Origin: Thermomonas brevis
GTDB taxonomy: Bacteria; Pseudomonadota; Gammaproteobacteria; Xanthomonadales; Xanthomonadaceae
Length of the DNA stretch: 64,000 nt
Direction of reading: 5' to 3'
Assembly (NCBI RefSeq): GCF_014395425.1
Contig: NZ_CP060711.1
Coordinates: 2,356,001-2,420,000, forward strand
Below are positions 50,735-60,565 of this stretch, piece by piece. Numbering within the stretch: position 1 is the first letter of the stretch; the number at the start of each line of letters is the position of its first letter. The notes beneath the pieces are model-generated. The model made no database searches, had not been told where the DNA came from, and saw only the letters and a program-made list of their open reading frames with translations. The position numbers and the translations under genes were made by a program.

Positions 50735-51703
50735 ATGACATCCAGTCGTTTCAAACAATTGGCGCTGGCGGGCGCGATGGCCGTGGCGCTGCCGCTGGCG
50801 GCGCAGGCGCAGGATGCCGCGGCGGGCCACGCCGATCCGCACCGCTGGCAGCTGAACATGGCGCCGGGCGTGACCCCGACCTCGCAGGCCGCCTACGACG
50901 CGCACATGGTCGTGCTGTGGGTGTGCGTGATCATCGGCGTCGTGGTGTTCGGCGCAATGGCCGTGGCGATGTTCAAGTTCCGCAAGTCCAAGGGCGCGGT
51001 GCCGGATACCGGCTTCGTCCACAGCACCAAGCTGGAAGCGATGTGGACGGCGATCCCGGTGCTGATCCTGATCGGCCTGGCGTTCCCGGCCACCAGCGGC
51101 CTGCTGCGCATGTACGACGTGCGCGACTCGGCGATGACCGTGAAGGTCACCGGCTACCAGTGGATGTGGAAGTACGAATACCTGGGCGAGGACGTGTCCT
51201 TCACCAGCCGCCTGGCCCGCAAGGACGACGAGCTGCGCCAGAGCGGCAGGGTCGTGACCGAGGCCGACGATCCGCACTACCTGCTCAACGTGGACAACGT
51301 GCTGGTGCTGCCGGTGGACACCAAGGTCCGCTTCGTGCTGACCGCCGACGACGTGATCCACTCCTGGTGGGTGCCGGCGCTGGGCTGGAAGCAGGACGCC
51401 GTGCCGGGCATCGTCAACGAGGCCTGGGCGCAGATCGAGAAACCCGGCCTCTACCGCGGCCAGTGCGCCGAGCTGTGCGGCAAGGACCACGGCTTCATGC
51501 CGATCGTGGTCAAGGCGGTGAGCAAGGCCGAGTTCGCCGAATGGCTGGCCGCCGAGAAGGCGAAGCACGCCCCGGCCGCGCCCGCCGCGCCGGCGCCGGC
51601 CGCGGAACAGCCCGCTGCCGAAACGCCCGCCGCGGAGGCCGCGCCGGCCGCCGCCGCCACGCAGACCGCCCAGCCCGCAGCCACCGCTGCGGCTGCCGGC
51701 TGA
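50735..51703 (+). CDS. coxB: Cytochrome c oxidase subunit II
   Basis: 322 residues. Signal or first segment (LALAGAMAVALPLAAQAQ), two membrane helices, then the cupredoxin domain with the CuA ligands HSWWVPALGW, C244, C248, H252 and M255 in CAELCGKDHGFM. Accepts electrons from cytochrome c. The last ~45 residues are an Ala/Pro/Glu/Thr-rich tail of low complexity. ATG at 50735 was chosen (a GTG one codon earlier is possible). Starts the cox operon, followed by coxA 31 bases later. Confidence 0.94.
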   Translation: MTSSRFKQLALAGAMAVALPLAAQAQDAAAGHADPHRWQLNMAPGVTPTSQAAYDAHMVVLWVCVIIGVVVFGAMAVAMFKFRKSKGAVPDTGFVHSTKLEAMWTAIPVLILIGLAFPATSGLLRMYDVRDSAMTVKVTGYQWMWKYEYLGEDVSFTSRLARKDDELRQSGRVVTEADDPHYLLNVDNVLVLPVDTKVRFVLTADDVIHSWWVPALGWKQDAVPGIVNEAWAQIEKPGLYRGQCAELCGKDHGFMPIVVKAVSKAEFAEWLAAEKAKHAPAAPAAPAPAAEQPAAETPAAEAAPAAAATQTAQPAATAAAAG

Positions 51704-51734
51704 TCCACGCATCGCATTCCAGAAGGTTTACCTC

Positions 51735-53357
51735 ATGTCCGCCACGCATCACGACGCCGTCGGCCACCACGACGCCCACGGCCATCACAAGCAGGGCTTC
51801 ATCGAGCGCTGGTTCTTCTCCACGAACCACAAGGACATCGGCACGCTGTACCTCGTGTTCAGCTTCCTGATGGCGATCGTGGGCGCGGCGCTGTCGGTCG
51901 GCATCCGCGCCGAGCTGGCCACCCCGGGCCTGCAGTTCGTGAAGCCGGAGTTCTTCAACCAGCTCACCTCCATGCACGCGCTGGTGATGATCTTCGGCGC
52001 GATCATGCCGGCCTTCGTGGGCCTGGCGAACTGGATGATCCCGCTGCAGATCGGCGCGCCGGACATGGCGCTGCCGCGCATGAACAACTGGTCCTTCTGG
52101 ATCATGCCGTTCGCGTTCACCCTGCTGCTGCTGACCTTCTTCCTGCCGGGCGGCGCGCCGGCCGGCGGCTGGACGATGTACCCGCCGCTGTCGCTGCAGG
52201 GCGGCAGCAACCTGGCGTTCGCGATCTTCGCCATCCACATGATGGGCATCAGCTCGATCATGGGCGCGATCAACATCATCGCCACCGTGCTGAACATGCG
52301 CGCGCCGGGCATCGACCTGCTGAAGATGCCGATCTTCTGCTGGACCTGGCTGATCACCGCGTTCCTGCTGATCGCGGTGATGCCGGTGCTGGCGGGCGCG
52401 GTGACCATGCTGCTGACCGACCGCTTCTTCGCCACCAGCTTCTTCAACGCCGCCGGCGGCGGCGACCCGGTGATGTACCAGCACATCTTCTGGTTCTTCG
52501 GGCATCCCGAGGTCTACATCATGATCCTGCCGGCGTTCGGCATCGTGTCGGAGATCATCCCGACCTTCAGCCGCAAGCCGCTGTTCGGCTACCAGGCGAT
52601 GGTCTACGCGACCGCCGCGATCGCCTTCCTGTCGTTCATCGTGTGGGCGCACCACATGTTCGTGGTGGGCATGCCGCTGGGCGGCGAGGTCTACTTCATG
52701 TTCGCCACCATGCTGATCTCCATCCCGACCGGGGTGAAGGTCTTCAACTGGGTGACGACCATGTGGCGCGGCTCGCTGACCTTCGAGACGCCGATGCTGT
52801 GGGCCATCGCCTTCGTGGTGCTGTTCACCATCGGCGGCTTCTCCGGCCTGATGCTGGCCATCGTCCCGGCCGACTTCCAGTACCACGACACCTACTTCGT
52901 GGTGGCGCATTTCCACTACGTGCTGGTGACCGGCGCGCTGTTCGCGATCATCGCCGCGATCTACTACTGGTGGCCGAAGTGGACCGGCCGCATGTACAGC
53001 GAGACGATGGGCAAGATCCATTTCTGGTGGACCATCGTCTTCGTCAACCTGCTGTTCTTCCCGCAGCACTTCCTGGGCCTGGCCGGCATGCCGCGCCGCA
53101 TCCCGGACTACAACGTGGTGTTCGCGGACTGGAACCTGATCAGCTCGATCGGCGCGTTCGGCATGTTCGTCACCCCGTTCTTCATGGCCTTCGTGCTGTG
53201 GCATTCCAAGAAGCACGGCGCCAAGGCCGATGCCCGCGCCTGGGAAGGCGCCAAGGGCCTGGAGTGGACGGTGCCGTCGCCGGCCCCGCACCACACCTTC
53301 GAGAAGCCGCCGGTCATCAAGGACGGCGACCTCGCCCACGGCGACGTCAGCCACTGA
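51735..53357 (+). CDS. coxA: Cytochrome c oxidase subunit I
   Basis: 540 residues, 12 membrane helices. CuB/heme ligands: HPEVYIMILPAFG (His-Tyr pair), WAHHMFVVGM, and VVAHFHYVLVTGA (heme a and a3). Catalyses oxygen reduction at the inner membrane. Full length, aa3-type by context of heme A genes downstream. AGAAGG lies 8 bases before the ATG. Confidence 0.97.
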   Translation: MSATHHDAVGHHDAHGHHKQGFIERWFFSTNHKDIGTLYLVFSFLMAIVGAALSVGIRAELATPGLQFVKPEFFNQLTSMHALVMIFGAIMPAFVGLANWMIPLQIGAPDMALPRMNNWSFWIMPFAFTLLLLTFFLPGGAPAGGWTMYPPLSLQGGSNLAFAIFAIHMMGISSIMGAINIIATVLNMRAPGIDLLKMPIFCWTWLITAFLLIAVMPVLAGAVTMLLTDRFFATSFFNAAGGGDPVMYQHIFWFFGHPEVYIMILPAFGIVSEIIPTFSRKPLFGYQAMVYATAAIAFLSFIVWAHHMFVVGMPLGGEVYFMFATMLISIPTGVKVFNWVTTMWRGSLTFETPMLWAIAFVVLFTIGGFSGLMLAIVPADFQYHDTYFVVAHFHYVLVTGALFAIIAAIYYWWPKWTGRMYSETMGKIHFWWTIVFVNLLFFPQHFLGLAGMPRRIPDYNVVFADWNLISSIGAFGMFVTPFFMAFVLWHSKKHGAKADARAWEGAKGLEWTVPSPAPHHTFEKPPVIKDGDLAHGDVSH

Positions 53358-53387
53358 GCCGGCGTCTCCACTGAACCCCGCGCAGCG

Positions 53388-53525
53388 ATGACTTCCAGCC
53401 ACGCCCCCGTCGATCCCGCCGTCGAAGCGCGCCGCAAGCGCGCGCGCCGGACGGCGTGGCTGTTCGCCGCGATCGCGGTGGCGGTGTACGCGGGCTTCCT
53501 GCTCACCGGAGTGCTGGGGCGGTGA
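53388..53525 (+). CDS. Small single-pass cytochrome oxidase assembly-like protein
   Basis: 45 residues: a basic stretch (EARRKRARR) followed by one membrane segment ([20 protein letters not shown]). It sits between coxA and the Cox11 gene and its TGA overlaps the next start as GTGA. Xanthomonads carry a similar tiny open frame annotated as a cytochrome oxidase small assembly protein. Function unproven. Confidence 0.8.
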   Translation: MTSSHAPVDPAVEARRKRARRTAWLFAAIAVAVYAGFLLTGVLGR

Positions 53526-54103
53526 GCGCCTCCGGCGTCGGCAAACTGGGCGTGTGGAAGATGGTCGGCGTGGCCCTGGCCGCGTTCGGCTTCGCCTTCT
53601 CGCTGGTGCCGCTGTACCGGATCGCCTGCCAGAAGGTGTTCGGCGTGCGCCTGGAGCAGGGCCCGACCGCGGCGAAGGACGCCAAGGCCGATCCCGGCGC
53701 GCGCTGGGTCACGGTGCAGTTCGACGGCGGCGTGAACTCCAAGCTGCCGTGGAAGTTCGCCCCGGAGCAGAAGTCGATGCGGGTGCAGCTGGGCCGCCAG
53801 TACCAGGCGCTGTACTTCGCCCGCAACACGGGCGAGCGCTCCGTGGTCGGCAACGCGGTGCCCTCGGTGGCGCCGGCCCGCGCCTCGGGCTATTTCAGCA
53901 AGACCGAATGCTTCTGCTTCACCGCGCAGACGCTGGCTTCCGGCGAATCGCGCGACATGCCGGTGCGCTTCATCGTCGATCCGGCGCTGCCGGCCGACGT
54001 GAAGACCATCACGCTGTCCTATACCTTCTACAAGAACGACGCCCTGACCGCCGCGCTGCCGGCCGGACAGGGCCCAGCCGGGACGGTTCGCGCCGCGCCC
54101 TGA
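53522..54103 (+). CDS. ctaG: Cytochrome c oxidase assembly protein Cox11/CtaG
   Basis: 193 residues. One N-terminal membrane helix and a periplasmic beta domain with the copper-binding CFCF motif (Cys130 region) in [10 protein letters not shown]. Delivers copper to the CuB site of subunit I. Starts at GTG 53522, overlapping the previous gene's stop. Ends in an Ala/Gly/Pro-rich tail. Confidence 0.94.
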   Translation: MSASGVGKLGVWKMVGVALAAFGFAFSLVPLYRIACQKVFGVRLEQGPTAAKDAKADPGARWVTVQFDGGVNSKLPWKFAPEQKSMRVQLGRQYQALYFARNTGERSVVGNAVPSVAPARASGYFSKTECFCFTAQTLASGESRDMPVRFIVDPALPADVKTITLSYTFYKNDALTAALPAGQGPAGTVRAAP

Positions 54104-54135
54104 CCCCCTGAATCACGAACCATCGGAAAACCGCC

Positions 54136-55026
54136 ATGGCCAATGCCCACGCCGCCCAAGGCAGCCACGACCAGGACAACTACTTCGTCCCGCACAGCAG
54201 CAAGTGGCCGCTGTTCGCGTCCGTCGCCCTGTTCACCACCATGGTCGGCTTCGCCAGTTGGCTGAACGACGTGAGCTGGGGGCGCACCGTCTTCTTCATC
54301 GGCATCGCCGGCCTGCTGGCGATCCTGTTCAAGTGGTTCGGCGACGTGATCCGCGAATCGCTGGCCGGGCACTACAACAAGCAGGTCGACGTGTCCTTCC
54401 GGATGGGCATGGTCTGGTTCATCTTCTCGGAAGTGTTCTTCTTCGCGGCGTTCTTCGGCGCGCTGTTCTACGCCCGCCAGTACGCGCTGCCGTGGCTGAG
54501 CGGCGAGGGCCACGGCGTGGCCACCCACAGCCTGCTGTGGCCGGAGTTCGCGGCCGGCTGGCCGAGCAACGGCCCGGCGGCGATCGGCGGCAGCTACCAG
54601 ACCGTGCCGGCGTGGGGCCTGCCGCTGCTCAACACCCTGATCCTGCTGACCTCGGGCGTGACGGTCACCATCGCCCACCACGCGCTGAAGGCGGGCAAGC
54701 GCGGCGCGCTGCTGCTGTTCCTCGGCCTGACCGTGCTGCTGGGCTGCGTGTTCCTGTACTTCCAGGCCACCGAATACGCCCACGCCTACCACTCGCTGAA
54801 CCTGACCCTGGGTTCGGGCATCTACGGCTCCACCTTCTTCATGCTGACCGGCTTCCACGGCGCGCACGTGACGCTGGGCACGCTCATGCTGCTGATCATG
54901 TGGCTGCGCTGCGCGAAGGGCCATTTCACCAAGGACAACCACTTCGCCTTCGAGGCGGTGGCCTGGTACTGGCACTTCGTGGACGTGGTGTGGCTGGGAT
55001 TGTTCCTGTTCGTCTACGTGCTGTAA
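54136..55026 (+). CDS. coxC: Cytochrome c oxidase subunit III
   Basis: 296 residues, seven membrane helices, with family motifs SEVFFFAAFFGALFYAR and the C-terminal WYWHFVDVVWLGLFLFVYVL. Structural subunit that supports proton uptake and stability. Preceded by a 32-base gap after ctaG. A perfect hairpin follows. Confidence 0.96.
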   Translation: MANAHAAQGSHDQDNYFVPHSSKWPLFASVALFTTMVGFASWLNDVSWGRTVFFIGIAGLLAILFKWFGDVIRESLAGHYNKQVDVSFRMGMVWFIFSEVFFFAAFFGALFYARQYALPWLSGEGHGVATHSLLWPEFAAGWPSNGPAAIGGSYQTVPAWGLPLLNTLILLTSGVTVTIAHHALKAGKRGALLLFLGLTVLLGCVFLYFQATEYAHAYHSLNLTLGSGIYGSTFFMLTGFHGAHVTLGTLMLLIMWLRCAKGHFTKDNHFAFEAVAWYWHFVDVVWLGLFLFVYVL

Positions 55027-55049
55027 CCGGCATCGCGGCGATGTAAAAA

Positions 55050-55074
55050 CAAAGGCCGGCGATGCCGGCCTTTG
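55050..55074. terminator. Bidirectional hairpin after coxC
   Basis: A perfect 11-bp stem CAAAGGCCGGC / GCCGGCCTTTG with loop GAT. Strong U-run on the minus strand (for the DUF2909 gene), weaker on the plus strand. Confidence 0.85.
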
Positions 55075-55095
55075 TCTTGGCGGAAGGGCGATAAT

Positions 55096-55323
55096 TCAGG
55101 CCGGCGCGCGGCCGACGCCGTGCGGGGCGATCCAGCCCATGTGGATCGCCAGCACCACCAGCAGGATCAGCGCGACGCTCAGCGCGATGCGCTTGGTCAG
55201 CGAGTTCACCGTCCGCTTGGTGGTGCCCTTGTCCACCAGCATGTAGTAGAGGCCGGCGCCCAGGTTCCACAGGATGAGGATCAAGATACCGACGATGAGC
55301 AGGGTTTTGAGCGAGTCGCTCAT
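55096..55323 (-). CDS. DUF2909-like two-helix membrane protein
   Basis: 75 residues with two membrane segments (LLIVGILILILWNLGAGLYY and IALSVALILLVVLAIHMGW). The pattern fits DUF2909 'twin transmembrane' proteins often found beside cox genes. Lies on the opposite strand within the cox region. Role unknown. Confidence 0.82.
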   Translation of the reverse strand: MSDSLKTLLIVGILILILWNLGAGLYYMLVDKGTTKRTVNSLTKRIALSVALILLVVLAIHMGWIAPHGVGRAPA

Positions 55324-55419
55324 GGGGTCCTCGATGCCGTGGCCGGCGCGTGCGGGACGGCCATTATCGCAGCAGGCGGGCGCGCTTTTCGATGAAGGCG
55401 CGTCGATGGAACCGCGCCG

Positions 55420-56178
55420 ATGAGTCCGCGCGCGTTCCGCCTGGCGGTGTGGTGGCTGCTGGCCCTGCTGCTGGCGGCCGGCTTCGCCACGCTGGGGCGC
55501 TGGCAGCTGGCGCGCATGCACGAGAAGCAGGCGATGCTGGCCGCCGCGGCGCAGGCGCAGGACCACGCCCATCCGCAGCCGCTGCTGCTGGCCTCCGATC
55601 CCGGCCGCGCGCTGGACTACGACTGGGCCGTCGGCAGCGGGCGCATCGCCAACCTCACCCTGTGGCTCGACAACCAGCAGCGCGGCGGCCGCGTGGGCGT
55701 GCGCATGTACTGCGTGCTGCTGCCGGACGACGGCGTGCAGGCGCTGCTGGTGGATGCCGGCTGGTGGCCGCTGGCGGGCGACCGCACGCTGCCGGTGTTC
55801 GGCTGCCCGGCGGGCGCGGGGCAGGCCGTGCGCGGGTTGCTGGCGTCGCCGCCGTCGGAGGGCCTGGCCCATGGCGCCGCGCTGGCGCAGCAGGGCGACG
55901 GCCGCTGGCTGGCCTCGCGCATGGATCTGCCGGAAATCGCCAGGGCGCTGAGCCTGCCCACCGGCATCGCGCCGCGCGTGCTGCGGCTCGATCCGCAGCG
56001 CGAACACGCCGACGCCGGCGCGATGCTCGCGCCCGGCGAACGCGACCTCGATATCCTGCCGAACACGCTGACCCCGGAACGCCACCTCGGCTACGCGGTG
56101 CAGTGGTTCGGGCTGGCGCTGACCGTCCTGGTGGTGGCGCTCGTGCTGACGTTCCGAACGAAAAAGAAGAAGATATGA
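55420..56178 (+). CDS. SURF1-family cytochrome oxidase assembly protein
   Basis: 252 residues. N-terminal membrane helix followed by LGRWQLARMHEKQAM, a periplasmic domain with NLTLWLDNQQRGGRVGVR, and a C-terminal helix. SURF1 proteins help heme a insertion into cytochrome oxidase. Overlaps the next gene by ATGA. Confidence 0.92.
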   Translation: MSPRAFRLAVWWLLALLLAAGFATLGRWQLARMHEKQAMLAAAAQAQDHAHPQPLLLASDPGRALDYDWAVGSGRIANLTLWLDNQQRGGRVGVRMYCVLLPDDGVQALLVDAGWWPLAGDRTLPVFGCPAGAGQAVRGLLASPPSEGLAHGAALAQQGDGRWLASRMDLPEIARALSLPTGIAPRVLRLDPQREHADAGAMLAPGERDLDILPNTLTPERHLGYAVQWFGLALTVLVVALVLTFRTKKKKI

Positions 56179-56768
56179 CCGATTCCAATCCGACCGTTCC
56201 GACGCCGACCGCCCGGCGCAACCGCAGCGCCCTGCTGATCGTGCTGGTGCTGTTCTTCGGCGGCATGCTGGCGGCGGGCGCGCTGCGCTTCTCCGGCTGG
56301 CGCCCACATGGGATGAAGAACAAGGGCGAACTGCTGCAGCCCTACGGCGACCTGCGCGCCTACACGGCGACGCTGGCCGACGGCCGCCCGTACGCGTGGA
56401 AGGATAGCCCGCGCACCTGGCGCATCGTCGCGATGCCGCGCGATTGCGACGGCGCGCGCCGCGACGCCTGCACGCGCCTGCTGCAGGATCTCGACAAGGT
56501 CTGGCGCCTGATGGGGCGCGAGGCCGACCGCGTGCACGTGCTCTGGGCCGGCGCGCCGCCGGTGGACGTGGCGCCGCTGCGCGAAGTGCACCTGCTGCGC
56601 GCCGACGACGGCCTGCGCGCCGCGCTGCCGCGCAAGGACGGCGACGCGGGGCAGGGCGATCCGGTCTGGCTGATCGATCCGAACGGCTTCGTGGTGCTGC
56701 GCTACGCTGCCGGCTCCGATCCCGGCGACCTGCGCACCGACCTCTCGCGCCTGCTGAGGATCAACTGA
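56175..56768 (+). CDS. Sco1-like thioredoxin-fold protein without CxxxC
   Basis: 197 residues, one N-terminal helix and a periplasmic domain resembling Sco/SenC: late motif WLIDPNGFVVLRYAAGSDPG matches the Sco C-terminal half. The copper CxxxC is absent; instead C-x7-C appears (RDCDGARRDACTRLL). It may be a divergent assembly factor or lack copper binding. Translationally coupled to SURF1 and followed by ctaA three bases later. Confidence 0.7.
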   Translation: MTDSNPTVPTPTARRNRSALLIVLVLFFGGMLAAGALRFSGWRPHGMKNKGELLQPYGDLRAYTATLADGRPYAWKDSPRTWRIVAMPRDCDGARRDACTRLLQDLDKVWRLMGREADRVHVLWAGAPPVDVAPLREVHLLRADDGLRAALPRKDGDAGQGDPVWLIDPNGFVVLRYAAGSDPGDLRTDLSRLLRIN

Positions 56769-56771
56769 GCC

Positions 56772-57944
56772 ATGAGCACGATGCCAGCCGCCCAGCCCGC
56801 GCACCTGTACCGTCACTTCCACCGCATCGCCTGGCTGGCGGTGGCGCTGGCCGCCTGCGTGATCGTGTTCGGCGCGTTCGTGCGCCTGTCCAACGCCGGC
56901 CTGAGCTGCCCGGACTGGCCGACCTGCTACGGCAAGGCGGCATGGCCGACGCATGCGGACCAGATCGTCGACCACGCCGCCACCGCGATCCGCCCGGTCG
57001 ATCCCAGCAAGGCCTGGCGCGAGCAGTTCCACCGCATGATCGCCGGCCTGCTGGGCGTGCTGGTGCTTTCGCTGGCGCTGCTGGCGACGCGCCGTCGTCC
57101 GCAGGGCTGGCTGCACGTGATCGGCGCGGCGGCGGCGGTGGCCGTCGCCATTCCGCTGTACATGCGCGGCGCGCACGTGGCGGCTTCGGCGCTGGCGGTG
57201 ATCGGCGAAGCCCTGCTGCTGGTCGGCGCACTGCGCTGGTCGAACGTCGACCTGGCGCGGGCCAGCACGCTGACGCTGGCCGTCATCATCTTCCAGGCCT
57301 TGCTGGGCATGTGGACGGTGACCTGGCTGCTCAAGCCCATCGTGGTGATGGGCCATCTGCTGGGCGGCCTGACCACCTTCGCGCTGCTGACGTGGACGGC
57401 GTGGCGCGCCACCGGCATTCCGCTGGTCAGCGGCGATGCGCCGCGGCTGCGCCGGCTGCTGTGGATCGGGCTGGGCCTGCTGGCCGTGCAGATCGCGCTG
57501 GGCGGCTGGACCAGCGCCAACTACGCGGCGCTGGCCTGCGGCACCGATTTCCCGAAGTGCGCGGGCGCATGGTGGCCGGCGCACGACTTCCGCGAAGGCT
57601 TCGTGCTGTGGCGCGATGCCTTCTTCGGGCACGGGGGCGTCGATTACGAGGGCGGCGTCCTGCACAACGAAGCGCGCGTCGCCATCCAGCTGGCGCACCG
57701 GATCATGGCGGTACTGGTGTTCGGCCACCTGCTCGCGGTCGCCGCAAGGCTGCTGCGCAACCCCGGCCTGCGCGGCTGGGGCACGACGCTGGCGCTGGTG
57801 CTGTGTGCGCAGGTCGGGCTGGGCATCGCCAACGTGGCGCTGTCGCTGCCGCTGAAGGTCGCGGTGCTGCACAACGCCGGCGCGACTGCGCTGCTGTTCC
57901 TGCTGGTCACGCTGCTGGCGCGGCTGCGCCCGCCGGAGGCCTGA
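56772..57944 (+). CDS. ctaA: Heme A synthase (Cox15/CtaA)
   Basis: 390 residues, eight membrane helices. Motifs [29 protein letters not shown] and [15 protein letters not shown] provide the paired His heme ligands; [12 protein letters not shown] near the end. Converts heme O to heme A for the oxidase. Next gene starts 1 base after its stop. Confidence 0.95.
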   Translation: MSTMPAAQPAHLYRHFHRIAWLAVALAACVIVFGAFVRLSNAGLSCPDWPTCYGKAAWPTHADQIVDHAATAIRPVDPSKAWREQFHRMIAGLLGVLVLSLALLATRRRPQGWLHVIGAAAAVAVAIPLYMRGAHVAASALAVIGEALLLVGALRWSNVDLARASTLTLAVIIFQALLGMWTVTWLLKPIVVMGHLLGGLTTFALLTWTAWRATGIPLVSGDAPRLRRLLWIGLGLLAVQIALGGWTSANYAALACGTDFPKCAGAWWPAHDFREGFVLWRDAFFGHGGVDYEGGVLHNEARVAIQLAHRIMAVLVFGHLLAVAARLLRNPGLRGWGTTLALVLCAQVGLGIANVALSLPLKVAVLHNAGATALLFLLVTLLARLRPPEA

Positions 57945-57945
57945 G

Positions 57946-58881
57946 ATGCGCAAGCCGACGCCGCTGTGGGCGCAGTACTGGACGCTGACCAAGCCGCGCG
58001 TGGTCGCGCTGATCGTGTTCACCGCGATCATCGGCATGCTGCTGGCCATCCGTCCGGGCGACGCCTGGCCGTGGCCGCGCCTGCTCGCCGGCACCTTGGG
58101 CATCTGGCTGGCGGCGGCCAGCGCGGCGGCGATCAACCACCTGCTCGACCAACGCATCGACAAGGTGATGGCGCGCACCGCCGAGCGCCCGCTTGCGACC
58201 GGCGCGCTGAAGCCGGCGCAGGTGCTGGCCTTCGCCATCGCATTGGGCGTCGCCTCGATGGCGACCTTGGTGCTGCTGGTGAACCCGGTGTGCGCGGCGC
58301 TGACCTTCGCCTCGCTGATCGGCTACGCCATCGTCTACACCGGCTTCCTCAAGCGCGCCACGCCGCAGAACATCGTGATCGGCGGGCTGGCCGGCGCCGC
58401 GCCGCCGCTGCTGGGCTGGGCCGCGGTCACCGGCATGCAGCGCGAATGGGACTGGGCGCACGCGTTGCTGCTGGTGCTGATCATCTTCGTGTGGACGCCG
58501 CCGCATTTCTGGGCGCTGGCCATCTTCCGCCGCGAGGACTATTCGCGCGCGCTGGTGCCGATGCTGCCGGTTACCCACGGCGTCACCTACACGCGCTGGC
58601 AGATCCTGCTCTACACCGTGCTGCTGGTGGTGGTGACGGTGCTGCCGTGGGCGGCGCGGATGAGCGGCGTGTTCTACCTGGGCGGCGCGCTGGTGCTGGG
58701 CGCGGTGTTCCTGTGGTACGCGTGGAAGCTGCTCGATCCGCCGGACGAGTTCTTCGCGATGCGCACCTTCAAGTATTCCATCGTCTACCTGATGGCGCTG
58801 TTCGCCTTCCTGCTGCTCGACCACTGGCTGCTGCCGCTGTTCGATGCCGCGCTGGCGCTGGAGTTCGCGCCGCAGCCGTGA
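57946..58881 (+). CDS. ctaB: Protoheme IX farnesyltransferase (heme O synthase)
   Basis: 311 residues, UbiA-like membrane prenyltransferase with the Asp-rich motif [20 protein letters not shown]. Adds farnesyl to heme B to form heme O. Its TGA overlaps the alkB GTG (GTGA), an unexpected coupling to a DNA-repair gene. Confidence 0.95.
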   Translation: MRKPTPLWAQYWTLTKPRVVALIVFTAIIGMLLAIRPGDAWPWPRLLAGTLGIWLAAASAAAINHLLDQRIDKVMARTAERPLATGALKPAQVLAFAIALGVASMATLVLLVNPVCAALTFASLIGYAIVYTGFLKRATPQNIVIGGLAGAAPPLLGWAAVTGMQREWDWAHALLLVLIIFVWTPPHFWALAIFRREDYSRALVPMLPVTHGVTYTRWQILLYTVLLVVVTVLPWAARMSGVFYLGGALVLGAVFLWYAWKLLDPPDEFFAMRTFKYSIVYLMALFAFLLLDHWLLPLFDAALALEFAPQP

Positions 58882-59522
58882 GCGACCTGTTCGCCGGGCA
58901 GGGGCAGGCCGCGCGCACCGACCTCGCCGCGCAGGCCTGCGTGCTGCACGGCTTCGCGCTGCCGTTCGAGGACGCGCTGCTGGCGGGCGTCGCCGCGGTC
59001 GCGCAGGCCGCGCCGTTCCGCCACCTGGTCACGCCCGGCGGGCACACGATGCAGGTGGCGATGACCAACTGCGGCGGCTTCGGCTGGTGCAGCGACCGGC
59101 GCGGCTACCGCTACGACCGCATCGATCCGCAGTCGGGCCGGCCGTGGCCGGATTTCCCGGAGGCCTTTCTGCGGCTGGCGCGCGAGGCGGCGGCGCAGGC
59201 CGGCTTCGACGGCTACGTGCCGGATGCCTGCCTCGTCAACCGCTACGCGCCCGGTACGCGCCTGAGCCTGCACCAGGACCGCGACGAGGACGACCGCGTC
59301 GCCCCGATCGTGTCGGTGTCGCTGGGGCTGCCGGCGACGTTCCTGTTCGGCGGCTTCGCGCGCGGCGACAAGGCGGTGCGCGTGCCGCTCGTCCACGGCG
59401 ACGTGGCGGTCTGGGGCGGCGTCGACCGCATGCGCTTCCACGGCGTGCTGTCGGTGCCGCCGGGGCGGCATCCGCGGCTGGGCGACTGCCGGGTCAACCT
59501 GACCTTCCGCAAGGTGAAGTGA
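58878..59522 (+). CDS. alkB: AlkB-type DNA oxidative demethylase
   Basis: 214 residues. Fe(II)/2-oxoglutarate dioxygenase fold: [20 protein letters not shown] gives the HxD iron ligands, FHGVLS the distal His, and [10 protein letters not shown] the 2-oxoglutarate Arg. Also has the [16 protein letters not shown] substrate-loop of AlkB. Removes alkyl lesions from DNA. GTG start at 58878 overlaps ctaB. Confidence 0.93.
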   Translation: MSDLFAGQGQAARTDLAAQACVLHGFALPFEDALLAGVAAVAQAAPFRHLVTPGGHTMQVAMTNCGGFGWCSDRRGYRYDRIDPQSGRPWPDFPEAFLRLAREAAAQAGFDGYVPDACLVNRYAPGTRLSLHQDRDEDDRVAPIVSVSLGLPATFLFGGFARGDKAVRVPLVHGDVAVWGGVDRMRFHGVLSVPPGRHPRLGDCRVNLTFRKVK

Positions 59523-59539
59523 GAAAGCTGCTTGTTGCT

Positions 59540-59567
59540 CGTCATCCCCGCTTCCGCGGGAATGACG
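59540..59567. repeat. Small inverted repeat of the GTCATTCCCGC family
   Basis: CGTCATCCCCGC - TTCC - GCGGGAATGACG, one mismatch. A common short palindrome of xanthomonad and other proteobacterial genomes. It lies between alkB and the AraC-MGMT gene. Confidence 0.85.
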
Positions 59568-59638
59568 GCAATTGCCATGGTGTTTCGGAACGCAAGAAAC
59601 GGGATGCCCGTTGCGCAGGCCGGGACTACAGTGGCGCC

Positions 59639-60532
59639 ATGAACGCACATGCGACCGCCAAACCCCATCGCGACGCCGCCCTGATCGCCGCCGCCTGCCG
59701 GCGGATCGAGCAGGCCGACGCGTCGCCCTCGCTGGACGAACTGGCGCAGGCGGCCGGGCTCAGCCCGCACCACTTCCACCGCGTCTTCAAGGCGGTCACC
59801 GGGCTGACGCCCAAGGCCTACGCGCAGGCGCACCGCGGCAAGGCGCTGCGCGACGCGCTGGCGAAGCCGGGCGCGAAGGTGGTGGACGCCGCGTTCGACG
59901 CCGGCTTCAACGCCAGCAGCCGCTTCTACGACAGCGCCGACGCCATGCTGGGCATGAAGCCGGCGCAGTATCGCGACGGCGGCGCGGACGCGCGCATCGA
60001 GTTCGCCATCGGCCAGTGCGCGCTCGGCGCGATCCTGGTCGCGCGCAGCGCGCGCGGGCTGTGCGCGATTTCGCTGGGCGACGATCCCGACGCGTTGCTG
60101 TGCGAATTGCAGGACCGCTTCCCGCGCGCCGAACTGGTCGGCGGCGATGCGGCGTTCGAGCGACTGGTGGCGCGGGTGGTCGGCTTCGTCGAGGCGCCGG
60201 GCATCGGTCTCGACCTGCCGCTGGACATCCGCGGCACCGCCTTCCAGCAGCGCGTGTGGGAGGCGCTGCGCAGGATCCCGGCCGGCGAAACGGCCAGCTA
60301 CGCCGAGATCGCGGCGCGCATCGGCAGCCCGAAGTCGGTGCGCGCGGTGGCGCAGGCCTGCGCGTCCAACACCTTGGCGGTGGCGATCCCCTGCCATCGC
60401 GTGGTGCGCAGCGACGGCGCGCTGTCCGGCTATCGCTGGGGCGTCGCGCGCAAGCGCGAACTGCTGTCGCGCGAAAGCGATGCCGCCGGCCCGGCGGCGC
60501 CGCGACCTGAAAGGCGGGGACGCGCGGAGTAA
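59639..60532 (+). CDS. ada: AraC-MGMT fusion (Ada-like, without the N-terminal Cys domain)
   Basis: 297 residues. The N-terminal ~100 residues are an AraC helix-turn-helix (SLDELAQAAGLSPHHFHRVF and AFDAGFNASSRFYDS). The C-terminal half is an O6-alkylguanine methyltransferase with the acceptor Cys252 in IPCHRVVRSDG and FQQRVWEALRRIPAGETASY. The metal-binding phosphotriester-repair domain of full Ada is missing, so signalling may use another input. Beside alkB, forming a small alkylation-repair pair. Confidence 0.92.
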   Translation: MNAHATAKPHRDAALIAAACRRIEQADASPSLDELAQAAGLSPHHFHRVFKAVTGLTPKAYAQAHRGKALRDALAKPGAKVVDAAFDAGFNASSRFYDSADAMLGMKPAQYRDGGADARIEFAIGQCALGAILVARSARGLCAISLGDDPDALLCELQDRFPRAELVGGDAAFERLVARVVGFVEAPGIGLDLPLDIRGTAFQQRVWEALRRIPAGETASYAEIAARIGSPKSVRAVAQACASNTLAVAIPCHRVVRSDGALSGYRWGVARKRELLSRESDAAGPAAPRPERRGRAE

Positions 60533-60565
60533 GATCGTCGGCTGTTGCATCGCAGCACCGATTCG

